This document shows, piece by piece, positions 1-6,892 of a DNA stretch of 9,127 nucleotides. The stretch is from Deltaproteobacteria bacterium (GTDB taxonomy: Bacteria > Desulfobacterota_B > Binatia > UBA9968). The position numbers were made by a program, and so were the translations under genes. A model generated the notes under the pieces. The model searched no databases and had not been told where the DNA came from. It saw nothing but the letters and a program-made list of their open reading frames with translations. Where the stretch lies: positions 1 through 9,127 of the forward strand of contig JACPSF010000117.1 of assembly GCA_016193385.1 (NCBI GenBank), read 5' to 3'. Position 1 is the first letter of the stretch. Each line of letters starts with the position of its first letter.

Positions 1-1
1 C

Positions 2-85
2 AGATCGTACAATCGCGGCTACCCGGCCAGCCTGTGGAGCCTGGCAACGCTGCAGAGGATCATGCGGGGTGGAAGCGTGGAATAA
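2..85 (+). CDS. C-terminal end of an unidentified upstream protein (partial)
   Basis: The frame beginning at base 2 stays open for 27 codons and closes with TAA at 83-85, just 43 bases before the next gene. The readable tail has the aromatic and basic composition of a real protein end (GYPASLWSLATLQRIMRGG). The gene starts outside the window, so length and domains cannot be judged. In other genomes YCF48-RND pairs are often preceded by DUF1329 or DUF1302 outer-membrane or periplasmic proteins. A DUF1329 tail is therefore a reasonable guess from context, but it is not shown by the residues visible here. Confidence 0.45.
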   Translation, partial: RSYNRGYPASLWSLATLQRIMRGGSVE

Positions 86-128
86 ACGGCCGGCTCCCCA
101 AATCGCACGGCAGTCCGGTTAGATTTCG

Positions 129-1178
129 ATGTTCCGAGCGCGAACCATTCCGATATTGCTGATTCTCTCCGCGTGGCTTTTGCGGGCGATTTTCTCTGTC
201 CCCCTCGCCGCGACCGCGCCTTTGGAGCGAGAGCCTGCCTTTCGCGATAATCTCTACGACGCGGAGGTCCGCGGCTCCCACGCCTGGATCGTGGGCTACT
301 TCGGGACCCTCCTCCATTCGGGAGACCGTGGCCTCACCTGGGAACTGCAACGTAGCGGAACCCAGGAAGCCCTCTTTCGTTTGGCTTTCATCGATGAAAA
401 GCAGGGATGGATTTCCGGCAGCTACGGGACGATCCTGCACACTCGGGATGGGGGCAAAAGCTGGAAGGCCCAGAGTACTCCCACGCAGGAACATCTTTTC
501 GGGCTTCACTTCGCCGACGAGCGCTTGGGATGGGCGGTAGGGAGCCGGGGCGCGATCCTTATAACCGAGGATGGCGGCGCTTCCTGGAAAGACTATTCGC
601 TCGGCGAAGATGTCATCCTCAACGACGTCTGGTTTAAGGACGCCAGGCAGGGATGGATTGTGGGTGAATTCGGCCGCATTTACCACTCCCAGGATGGAGG
701 CCACACCTGGCGCAAGCAGCAAAGCCCGGTTGAAGTTTCGTTTGTGAGCGGCGAGAGCCGCAACCTCTTTCGCCTCCTTTTTCCGGACTCTCAAGGAGGA
801 TGGGTGTTCGGCCTGGACGGCGTGATCCTGAGAACCGGCAACGGCGAGAGCTGGGAACTCCACCACCCGGATGGGGCCGGGCCTCTGCCGGCGTTACGCC
901 ATCACCTTTTTTCCGCCGCGCTCTTTGACGGTAAAAAATGGGCAGTGGGCGAGCGCGGGACGGTACTCGTCGCCGCCACGGGGCAGGACCAATGGCAAGC
1001 CGCGAAGCTTAAAATACCGCCGCTAAGCCTCAACGGGATCGCCTTCGGAAGCGACGGCTTGGGACTCATCGTCGGGAGCCGAGGCTTGATCCTTAAGACC
1101 GAAGATGGGGGCGGGGAGTGGAGGCCAATCAAGATCGTGCCTGAAGCGGCGGGAAAGGGAGTGAGCCAGGCCCCGTGA
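129..1178 (+). CDS. YCF48-like (Hcf136/BNR-type) beta-propeller, exported
   Basis: A 349-residue exported beta-propeller. Residues 1-30 form a Sec-type signal or N-terminal anchor: basic MFRAR, a hydrophobic stretch at about 7-27, and a possible cleavage site near AATA. Seven repeats follow, each with the pattern GW-x-G-x-x-G-x-I-L-x-T-x-D-G-G-x-x-W. Their closing Trp residues lie at about 71, 112, 153, 194, 242, 289 and 331, which fits one seven-bladed propeller. The first four repeats are very regular (41-residue spacing) and the fifth to seventh are more divergent. The fold is that of YCF48/Hcf136, an assembly factor in photosystem II; bacterial relatives beside RND genes are of unknown function and may assist the exporter in the periplasm, which is inference. 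The stop overlaps the start of the RND gene (GTGA), so translation is probably coupled. The Shine-Dalgarno before ATG 129 is weak. Family call is firm, role is not. Confidence 0.9.
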   Translation: MFRARTIPILLILSAWLLRAIFSVPLAATAPLEREPAFRDNLYDAEVRGSHAWIVGYFGTLLHSGDRGLTWELQRSGTQEALFRLAFIDEKQGWISGSYGTILHTRDGGKSWKAQSTPTQEHLFGLHFADERLGWAVGSRGAILITEDGGASWKDYSLGEDVILNDVWFKDARQGWIVGEFGRIYHSQDGGHTWRKQQSPVEVSFVSGESRNLFRLLFPDSQGGWVFGLDGVILRTGNGESWELHHPDGAGPLPALRHHLFSAALFDGKKWAVGERGTVLVAATGQDQWQAAKLKIPPLSLNGIAFGSDGLGLIVGSRGLILKTEDGGGEWRPIKIVPEAAGKGVSQAP

Positions 1179-3499
1179 GACGCCTTGCCGAATCGATTGT
1201 TAAAAAGCGCTTTCCGGTCCTGATCGCGATCGTTCTCGTGACGGCCTTTTTCGGCCTTCGCGCTCTCAGGATCGAGATGTACACGGCCTTCTCCGATCTG
1301 ATTCCGACCGACCACCCCTTCATCCGTGTTCATAACCAGTTCAGCAAGATCTTCGGCGGCGCCAACCTCGTTTTTCTTTCTGTCGAGGTCAAAAAGGGTG
1401 ACATCTTCAATCCCCGCACTTTGGCAAAGATCAAAAGGCTCACCGAAGTGCTCGAGCTCACGTACGGGGCCAACAACTATCAGATCTTTTCCATCGCCAG
1501 ACAGAAGGTGAAGGATGTCCGCGCCACTTCCTGGGGGATCGAAGTGCAGCCCGTCATGTGGCCGCAGGTGCCGCGAACCGAAGAGGAGTTCGAGCGGCTT
1601 CACAACGCGGTTTACGCGAACCCCACGATCGCCGGGCGCCTGGTTTCCCTCGACGGCAAGGCCGCGCTGATCACGGCTGCCTTCCACGAGGAGCGGCTTG
1701 ACTATGCCCAGCTATTTCGCCGCATCCAGTCGGCCATCAGCGAGGTGGAAGACGAGAATACCACGGTCTACGCCGCGGGCGAGCCCATTCTCTACGGCTG
1801 GATCTACCACCATCTGAAGGACATCGTCGTCGTCATCATGTTCACTTGCCTTGCCCTCCTCGGGCTTCTGATCCTCTACTATCGGAACCTGAACGGAGTG
1901 GTCATTCCCGTGCTTTCCGCTCTCGTCACCTTTATCTGGGGGACCGGTTTCACCTCGCTCATGGGATACAACTTCGAACCCCTCGTTCTGGTGGTTCCCT
2001 TCTTGATCGCCGCCAGAACCCTCAGCCACTCCATTCAGTTCCGCGAGCGCTTTTTCGAGGAGCTGGACCGATGGGGTGATAAGGAAAAAGCAGCCATAGA
2101 GAGCGCCTCCGGCCTGCTCATGCCCGGCGGCGTGGCCATCCTGACCGACGCGGCCGGCCTCACGGTGCTCTTGACCGCGCCCATGCCCATACTCACAAAG
2201 CTCGCCATTGCCGGGAGCTTCTGGGTAATCAGCAACCTGATCACTGTGCTGGTTCTGGATCCGATTCTTTGCTGCTACTTTCCCACCCCGCGCCGGCGAC
2301 CGAAGGGTGGAGAGGGTCACTGGCTCGATGCCCCTTTGCGGCAGGTCGGGCGCCTATGCACGGCCTCTTTGGGCCGCTGGGTCGTGCTTGCGGCCTTTGG
2401 CGCCATCTTTCTCTGGAGCCTTTACTGGAATCAGTTTCTGACCGTCGGAGATTCGCGCCCGGGCTCGCCCCTGCTGTGGCCCAACTCCAACTACAATGTA
2501 AGCGTGCGGCACATCAACGACAAATTCCAGGGCACGGACCAGCTCTATATCATCGTGGAGGGCAAGCGGGAAAAGACGGCGACATCACCGCGGGTCCTGC
2601 GCACCATGGAAGCGTTCCAGCGCGAGATGGAACGCTCGCCCCACGTCGGTGGGACCGATTCTCTGGTCGGTCTCACGCGACAGATCAACACCGTGCTGCA
2701 CAACAACGACCCGCGCTGGGGGATCCTGCCTCGCTCAGAGACGGAAGTGGGAGGGATTCTGATGGTCGCCGAGCACGGCAGCGAGCCCGGCGATTTCGAC
2801 CGCTGGGTGAACTATAACTTCCAGCACGGCAAGATCACGGTTTTCCTCTACGATCACAAAGGCAGCACGATTCACGAAGTCATCGAGCGCGCCCGAAAGT
2901 TTATCGCCGGCCACCCTCTGGAAGAGGCCCAATTCAGGCTCGCCGGGGGGATCGTCGGAGTCCTGGCAGCGGCCAACGAAGTGATGGAGCGAAATCAAAG
3001 AATTGTTTTGGGGCTCATGCTCATCGCCCAGCTCATCTTTTGCGCGCTGGGATTTCGGTCAGTCCTTGCGGGCTTCTTCTTCGTCGGCGTAGTCTTCGTC
3101 TCTAACATATTCGGCACTGCCCTAATGGGGTTCTGGGGTATCGGCCTCAATGTCAACACGATGCCGGTCATCAGCCTCGGGATTGGGTTCGGCGTTGACT
3201 ACGGCATTTACATCGTGTCCCGAGCGATCGAGGAGTACGGGCGACGGGAGGAAAAACAGGATCTCAGGGCGGCCCTGATCGAGGGCGTGGCCACCGCCGG
3301 GAAGGCGGTCCTTTACACCGCCTTTTTGATCTCCGCCGGAATCGCTTTTTGGGCCTTCTCCCCCCTGCGTTTCCAGGCCGAGATGGGCTACGGGCTCCTC
3401 ATCATCCTCACCATGAACATGCTCGGAGGTCTCCTCCTCCTGCCCGCGTTGATCAGCCTGATCCGGCCGAGGTTCGTGCTGGGCGGAAAAGGGGCTTGA
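1175..3499 (+). CDS. RND superfamily exporter, MMPL/COG1033-like
   Basis: A 774-residue inner-membrane transporter with the duplicated RND layout. There is one N-terminal membrane helix (about 13-31), a periplasmic domain (about 32-212), five helices (about 215-370), a second N-terminal-type helix (about 400-420), a second periplasmic domain (421-605), and five more helices (about 608-765). The length suits MMPL or hydrophobe-exporter proteins rather than the roughly 1,050-residue AcrB type. The second repeat carries the usual acidic motif in its central helix (GVDYGIYI, Asp675). The matching helix of the first repeat reads LIAARTLSHS and has no acidic residue. Start is GTG 1175, overlapping the YCF48 stop by four bases; AGGGAG at 1156-1161 is a distant possible ribosome site. 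Such exporters move lipids or other hydrophobic molecules using the proton gradient. The substrate here is unknown. No membrane-fusion or outer-membrane channel gene lies in the window. Confidence 0.9.
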   Translation: MRRLAESIVKKRFPVLIAIVLVTAFFGLRALRIEMYTAFSDLIPTDHPFIRVHNQFSKIFGGANLVFLSVEVKKGDIFNPRTLAKIKRLTEVLELTYGANNYQIFSIARQKVKDVRATSWGIEVQPVMWPQVPRTEEEFERLHNAVYANPTIAGRLVSLDGKAALITAAFHEERLDYAQLFRRIQSAISEVEDENTTVYAAGEPILYGWIYHHLKDIVVVIMFTCLALLGLLILYYRNLNGVVIPVLSALVTFIWGTGFTSLMGYNFEPLVLVVPFLIAARTLSHSIQFRERFFEELDRWGDKEKAAIESASGLLMPGGVAILTDAAGLTVLLTAPMPILTKLAIAGSFWVISNLITVLVLDPILCCYFPTPRRRPKGGEGHWLDAPLRQVGRLCTASLGRWVVLAAFGAIFLWSLYWNQFLTVGDSRPGSPLLWPNSNYNVSVRHINDKFQGTDQLYIIVEGKREKTATSPRVLRTMEAFQREMERSPHVGGTDSLVGLTRQINTVLHNNDPRWGILPRSETEVGGILMVAEHGSEPGDFDRWVNYNFQHGKITVFLYDHKGSTIHEVIERARKFIAGHPLEEAQFRLAGGIVGVLAAANEVMERNQRIVLGLMLIAQLIFCALGFRSVLAGFFFVGVVFVSNIFGTALMGFWGIGLNVNTMPVISLGIGFGVDYGIYIVSRAIEEYGRREEKQDLRAALIEGVATAGKAVLYTAFLISAGIAFWAFSPLRFQAEMGYGLLIILTMNMLGGLLLLPALISLIRPRFVLGGKGA

Positions 3500-3504
3500 G
3501 GAGG
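3498..3504 (+). promoter_or_regulatory. Shine-Dalgarno GAGGAGG deciding a TTG start
   Basis: GAGGAGG overlaps the last two bases of the RND stop codon and sits seven bases before TTG 3512. It is the strongest ribosome site on the + strand of this block. It justifies choosing the TTG start for the solute-binding protein, and that start also preserves a complete signal peptide. Confidence 0.75.
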
Positions 3505-3511
3505 AAAAATT

Positions 3512-4519
3512 TTGACCGCAAATAAGCTCGCTACACTGATTTCCACCGGCTCGTTGTGGGTCTGCCTGATTGTCACCGGCTCTCTATCTCTCGGCTCAAC
3601 TCGGGCCTTATTGGCGGCCGAAAAGGTCAAGCTTGCCGTGCCCGTCGTCGCGGTGATGTACGCGCCTTACTACTTCGGAATCAAGCAGGGCATGTACGCC
3701 GCCGAAGGATTAGAGCTGGAGATCTCGCCGGCCCGCACGGACATGGCCCTTGCAGCCTTGGGTACTGGGCAGTTCGATTATCTCGCCCACGGCGGGGCGG
3801 CTCTGAGGGCCGCGGCGCGCGGTTTTCCGTTGAAGCTCGTCTTCGCCTTGGACGATAAGGCTCCGTTCTGGCTTGCAGCCCGCCCCGAAATCGAACGGGT
3901 CGAGATGTTGAAGGACAAAAAGATAGGCATTTCTTTCCCCGGCGATACACCTTATCTGGTGCTCAGGCGGTTTCTGCGCAAGCGGGGACTCGATCCAGAC
4001 AAAGACGTTATTTACGTGTCCGGACAGTTCTCTCCCCTAGCGTTTCAGGCGCTCGTAGCGGGCGCGCTGGATGCGGCGGTTCTGGCGCCGCCGTTTTCCG
4101 TGCTGGCCCAAGAGAAGGGGTTGCGCAGCCTCGCCTTCCTGGGCAAGGAAGTACCCGACGCGCCCGTCGTGGACGGTCTTGTTACCAGCGAAAAAAAGAT
4201 TCGCTCCCAGCCCCAACAGGTGAAGCGTATGGTGCAGGCAACCCTCAAGGCAGTGGAGCTTTACCGCAAGCGAAGGGATCTCAGCGTACCCTTTCTCGCG
4301 GCGGAATTTAGACTTTCCTATCCGACCGCGCACAGAGTCTATGAGGATGCCCTGGGTCTCCTTACACGCGCTGGGGAGGTGAGCCCCGAGAAAGTGCGCG
4401 ATGTGCTTAAGATGGCGCGGGAGACGGGCCAGGACAACCCGGTCATTCCCCCACCCGAGTCGATGCTGGATTTCTCTTTTCTGAAAGAAGCCCAACGAGA
4501 GTTGGCCAAGGTACAATAG
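3512..4519 (+). CDS. ABC-type solute-binding protein, NMT1/THI5/SsuA-like
   Basis: A 335-residue periplasmic binding protein. Residues 1-36 are a Sec signal peptide (MTANK, a hydrophobic run, cleavage probably after ALLAA). The mature protein begins with a strand of the type KVKLAVPVVAVMYAPYYFGIK, followed by GMYAAEGLELEI, the usual opening of NMT1/THI5-like and SsuA/TauA-like proteins. Later segments ALGTGQFDYLAHG, KDKKIGISFPGD and ALVAGALDAAVLAPP fit the same two-lobed type II fold. Relatives bind thiamine precursors, sulfonates, nitrate or aromatic acids, and the ligand cannot be read from the sequence. It starts 12 bases after the exporter stop, so it is likely co-transcribed with it. No permease or ATPase gene is nearby, so it may work with a transporter encoded elsewhere or as a ligand sensor for the exporter unit; both are inference. 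Confidence 0.85.
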   Translation: MTANKLATLISTGSLWVCLIVTGSLSLGSTRALLAAEKVKLAVPVVAVMYAPYYFGIKQGMYAAEGLELEISPARTDMALAALGTGQFDYLAHGGAALRAAARGFPLKLVFALDDKAPFWLAARPEIERVEMLKDKKIGISFPGDTPYLVLRRFLRKRGLDPDKDVIYVSGQFSPLAFQALVAGALDAAVLAPPFSVLAQEKGLRSLAFLGKEVPDAPVVDGLVTSEKKIRSQPQQVKRMVQATLKAVELYRKRRDLSVPFLAAEFRLSYPTAHRVYEDALGLLTRAGEVSPEKVRDVLKMARETGQDNPVIPPPESMLDFSFLKEAQRELAKVQ

Positions 4520-4599
4520 CTCTCAAGAAAGCATCAACCTAGCGGACTCAAAGCCGACAAAAAAGTGAGAATTACGGCACCGGTAGCGTGTCTTTGCCA

Positions 4600-5187
4600 T
4601 CAAGCATCATTCTCTTCCGGCTTGAAATCATAGGCGATCTCCAGAAATTGTTTGACGATCCGGGCCGTGGCGCCCCAGATATCCCAACCCTGATAGTAAA
4701 AGTGATAGACGGGATGGCGCCTGTCGGGATCGAAGTAGCGATCTTCCGTGACCAAGCAGCCGGGCTGTAGGAGAGCAGAAACCGGGACTGAGAAAACTGC
4801 CGCGGTCTCTGCGTGGTTCAAGCGAAATTCATAGGGCCAGGGGATGAGACCGACGAATGGGGTGACCGAAAAATTGTAGGCCGCCCTGGTCTGGTCGAGC
4901 TGTCCTAAAACCCGCACATGGCCGGGATCGATACCGATCTCCTCGTAAGTCTCGCGCAGTGCGGCGTGGAGATCTCCCTGATCCACAGGGTCAACCCTTC
5001 CCCCTGGAAAAGCCACCTGGCCGCTGTGGTGATTCAAACCTTCGGCCCTCTGGGTGAAGATCAAATAGTCGCCGTCTTCCCGCTCCTGAATTGGAACCAA
5101 TACGGCGGCCTGTTTGAAATCCCCGCTGCCTAGCGTGCGCGGCGTCCGCGATTGTAAGACTTGATAGATTCTCTCGGCGCCCATCAT
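4600..5187 (-). CDS. Nudix hydrolase, CoA pyrophosphatase type (NudL-like)
   Basis: A Nudix hydrolase of about 195 residues. The signature before the Nudix box, IFTQRAEGLNHHSGQVAFPGG (about residues 43-63), is that of the UPF0035/CoA-pyrophosphatase group. The Nudix helix RETYEEIGI follows at 78-86, with metal-binding Glu79, Glu82 and Glu83 in place. The spacing from GG to RE matches E. coli NudL. The C-terminal WGATARIVKQFLE is also typical of the group. The family cleaves CoA and its derivatives to 3',5'-ADP and phosphopantetheine, probably to remove oxidised or surplus CoA in the cytoplasm. The frame could open at TTG 5190, but two ATG codons follow at once (5187 and 5184). I take 5187; no clear Shine-Dalgarno separates them. 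It diverges from endonuclease III across a gap of about 85 bases that may hold both promoters. Confidence 0.88.
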   Translation of the reverse strand: MMGAERIYQVLQSRTPRTLGSGDFKQAAVLVPIQEREDGDYLIFTQRAEGLNHHSGQVAFPGGRVDPVDQGDLHAALRETYEEIGIDPGHVRVLGQLDQTRAAYNFSVTPFVGLIPWPYEFRLNHAETAAVFSVPVSALLQPGCLVTEDRYFDPDRRHPVYHFYYQGWDIWGATARIVKQFLEIAYDFKPEENDA

Positions 5188-5274
5188 CAAGCAAAAAAAG
5201 GAATTTAAGTTGAGGCAGAGCTGTGATAAAAACTACTACCAATTTACCCAATCTGCAACGAAAAAGCCAGTACC

Positions 5275-5931
5275 GTGACCCAGCGAGAGATCCACCAGGC
5301 CATCCGCATCCTGCGCCGAGAGGTGCCGAAATGGCAGACCCCGATCGTGGGGCTGGTGGCGGAGTCTTCCGAGAGCCCGTTCCAGGTCCTCATTTCCTGC
5401 ATCCTGAGCCTTCGCACTCAGGACACGACCACCACCCGCGCTGTCCGGCACCTTTTCGCTCTCGCGGACACAGTGGCAGAAATGGCGAAATTACCGACCC
5501 AAAAGATTGAAAAGGCGATCTACCCGGTCGGATTTTACCGTACCAAGGCCAAAACGATTCGCGAGATCTGTCGCACTCTGATTGAAAATTACGCCGGGCG
5601 GGTTCCCGATGAGATCGACGAGCTTCTGAAGCTCAAGGGAGTAGGACGAAAAACCGCGAATCTCGTGGTGACCTTAGGTTATCGGAAGCCGGGGATCTGC
5701 GTCGACACCCACGTCCACCGGATCTCCAACCGCTGGGGATACGTGCGGACGAAGAATCCGAAAGAGACCGAGTTCGCGCTGCGCCAGAGACTCCCAGAGC
5801 GATACTGGATCGAATACAACGACCTGCTCGTCTCGTTCGGTCAGCACCTGTGCCGGCCGATATCGCCCATGTGCAGCCAGTGTCCGGTGGAGAAGTACTG
5901 CGATAAGGTGGGGGTTAAAATTCACCGGTAA
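5275..5931 (+). CDS. nth: Endonuclease III, DNA glycosylase/AP lyase
   Basis: A 218-residue base-excision repair enzyme that removes oxidised pyrimidines and nicks abasic sites. The helix-hairpin-helix with the catalytic lysine is complete: LKGVGRKTANLV, Lys126. The catalytic aspartate is Asp144 in VDTHVHR. The iron-sulfur cluster loop is intact, with Cys193, Cys200, Cys203 and Cys209 in the exact C-x6-C-x2-C-x5-C spacing. Length agrees with E. coli Nth (211 residues). The early motif is ILSLRTQD rather than the LLSAQATD form of E. coli, closer to archaeal and thermophile-type Nth. The start is GTG 5275, with only a weak purine-rich stretch (GAAAAAG) upstream, so the exact start is less sure than the family. 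It diverges from the Nudix gene, and the two could share a genome- and nucleotide-sanitation theme, though the pairing may be chance. Confidence 0.94.
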   Translation: MTQREIHQAIRILRREVPKWQTPIVGLVAESSESPFQVLISCILSLRTQDTTTTRAVRHLFALADTVAEMAKLPTQKIEKAIYPVGFYRTKAKTIREICRTLIENYAGRVPDEIDELLKLKGVGRKTANLVVTLGYRKPGICVDTHVHRISNRWGYVRTKNPKETEFALRQRLPERYWIEYNDLLVSFGQHLCRPISPMCSQCPVEKYCDKVGVKIHR

Positions 5932-5978
5932 TCAAAGCCCAGGTTGCAGCATCGGCGGAACTTTGAAATACTGAACCA

Positions 5979-6263
5979 GTGCCGAAAGGACCGAACAACG
6001 GCTGGAAGTGTCTTAACGTTACCGTTAGCGATAAAGAATCTGGCGCCGTCATTGAATACAAAATCCATTGCTATCGGAAGAACGATGGATGGTACGACGA
6101 GGTGCGATATGACAGCCACGAGATCAAGAAGGGTAAAAAGGTTCTGGCGACCCATCTTCATGTTAAGCTCGTTACTCCCTTTAAGGAGCCAAAGGCGGGA
6201 GAAGAGCAGCTTCGGCGCATCATTGACATCATCTTGCCGGAGCTTAAGGAGATCACGAAATGA
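5979..6263 (+). CDS. Small protein of unknown function, possible TumE/DUF6516-like toxin
   Basis: A 94-residue protein that I do not recognise with confidence. It looks like a compact alpha/beta fold: strands around VIEYKIHCYRK, WYDEVRYDSHE and THLHVKL (about residues 24-34, 38-48 and 59-65), then a C-terminal helix LRRIIDIILPELKEI. The paired RYDSHE and HLH motifs recall the RYDN and HKH pattern of TumE/DUF6516 toxin-like proteins and some DUF7718-type proteins; this is recollection, unsearched. GTG 5979 is the first start after an in-frame stop at 5964-5966, but it lacks a good ribosome site. The gene begins 47 bases after nth and overlaps the next gene by ATGA, so the two probably form one unit. 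By hand count bases 6001-6360 are about 45% G+C, against more than 60% in neighbouring genes, which hints at transfer. Confidence 0.65.
   Translation: MPKGPNNGWKCLNVTVSDKESGAVIEYKIHCYRKNDGWYDEVRYDSHEIKKGKKVLATHLHVKLVTPFKEPKAGEEQLRRIIDIILPELKEITK
6246..6251 (+). promoter_or_regulatory. Shine-Dalgarno AAGGAG for the second small gene
   Basis: AAGGAG lies inside the end of the preceding gene, eight bases before ATG 6260. It shows that the second gene has its own efficient initiation signal, in contrast to the weak GTG start of the first, so the second product may be made in excess. Confidence 0.7.
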
Positions 6264-6529
6264 GCCGAATACTTGCCATAAAAGGAACCGATAGCGAAAC
6301 AAAAATCGATTATTCTTCTCTTTCGCTCAAGGAAATCCAAAAAAGGATTAAGGAGTACGAAAAGAGCTACGGTAGCTTTACGAAATTCTTACGCGGGTAC
6401 GATTGTGGGTATAGTCCGCCGGAGGATTATATCACCCTTATAGACTGGGAATGCCTCCTGAACGAAATCAAGAGCAGAAAAAGCACACGCCTCTCTCTAA
6501 TCAGAGGGGGTAAAAGAAAACCACGGTAA
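6260..6529 (+). CDS. Small charged protein of unknown function, antitoxin-like partner
   Basis: An 89-residue, lysine-rich protein. Its core, about residues 23-72, contains LKEIQKRIKEYEKSYGSF, then FLRGYDCGY, then EDYITLIDWECLLNEI. This helix, EYEKKYG-type and acidic-W-helix layout resembles short proteins found next to TumE/DUF6516-type or nucleotidyltransferase-type toxins in archaea and cyanobacteria; that is from memory and unsearched. The tail is strongly basic (GGKRKPR), which could bind nucleic acid. The start ATG 6260 overlaps the previous stop (ATGA) and has AAGGAG eight bases before it. Bases are AT-rich, with only 20 of 60 G+C in 6301-6360. The gene ends about 30 bases from the convergent gene on the other strand, and I see no clear terminator between them. 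A toxin-antitoxin role is a hypothesis only. Confidence 0.65.
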   Translation: MSRILAIKGTDSETKIDYSSLSLKEIQKRIKEYEKSYGSFTKFLRGYDCGYSPPEDYITLIDWECLLNEIKSRKSTRLSLIRGGKRKPR

Positions 6530-6559
6530 CGGCCCGCGATGTTTCGCTCGCTCACCTAC

Positions 6560-6892
6560 TCATTTCTTTTCCGGCCTTAGAACTTCCGGAAAATATCGGG
6601 AAGGGGCCCAGAGGTGGGTTGCGAAGTTGCAACAGCCGAGAATGCGCAGCTCGCGCATGATGCGGACATAGTCGTCCGACTCGACGTAGTCCCGCCACGC
6701 CTCCAAGGAATCAAACTCGATGCCGATGGCGACCTGGGGAGTAACCTCAAGGGGATTGCGGTAATTGCGTATCTCCCGGACTCCCGGATGAGAGAGAGTC
6801 GCCGGGAGCCAATCATTCTTCGCCTTGTTGGCGTAGATCGTGAGATTGGCCTTCTGGTCAGGAAGGTCCCACTGGATAAGATAAAGCACCAT
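6560..6892 (-). CDS. Dimeric alpha/beta-barrel (ABM/EthD/Dabb-like) small protein
   Basis: A 110-residue protein with the ferredoxin-like layout of dimeric alpha/beta-barrel families. There is a first strand [10 protein letters not shown], a helix at about 18-30, a strand at about 38-45 (VREIRNY), a strand VAIGIEFDS at about 54-62, the helix LEAWRDYVESDDYVRIMREL at 63-82, and a last strand near 88-96. The pairing of a strand ending FDS with a helix containing DY is common in EthD, antibiotic-biosynthesis monooxygenase and stress-responsive Dabb proteins. These act as small monooxygenases, isomerases or cyclases on aromatic and polyketide-like substrates, or have no known reaction. No catalytic residues can be named. 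The start codon shares one base with the SDR stop (TAATG), so translation is likely coupled. It may act in the same pathway as the SDR and the LigAB-like genes. Confidence 0.75.
   Translation of the reverse strand: MVLYLIQWDLPDQKANLTIYANKAKNDWLPATLSHPGVREIRNYRNPLEVTPQVAIGIEFDSLEAWRDYVESDDYVRIMRELRILGCCNFATHLWAPSRYFPEVLRPEKK

Noticed and set aside
60..866. Long open frame on the - strand opposite the YCF48-like gene.
   Set aside because: It is antisense to seven clear propeller repeats, its protein has no family-like pattern, and such frames are common opposite high-GC genes.
1712..2320. 202-codon - strand frame inside the exporter gene.
   Set aside because: Low-complexity Gly, Glu and Asp-rich product lying opposite the RND membrane helices; a shadow of codon bias.
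4520..4599. Possible rho-independent terminator between the convergent binding-protein and Nudix genes.
   Set aside because: No stable stem followed by a T tract on either strand; only short CGG/CCG pairings are visible.
5188..5274. Promoters for the divergent Nudix and nth genes.
   Set aside because: Several TTG-containing -35-like hexamers exist, but none is matched by a convincing -10 at 16-18 bases, so none is listed.
5922..6302. - strand and alternative + strand frames across the first small gene.
   Set aside because: The 5979-6263 frame is the one that ends in an ATGA overlap with a good Shine-Dalgarno for the next gene; the alternatives lack such signals.
6530..6559. Small hairpin GCGA-TGTT-TCGC between convergent genes.
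   Set aside because: A four-base stem without an adjacent T run is too weak to call a terminator.
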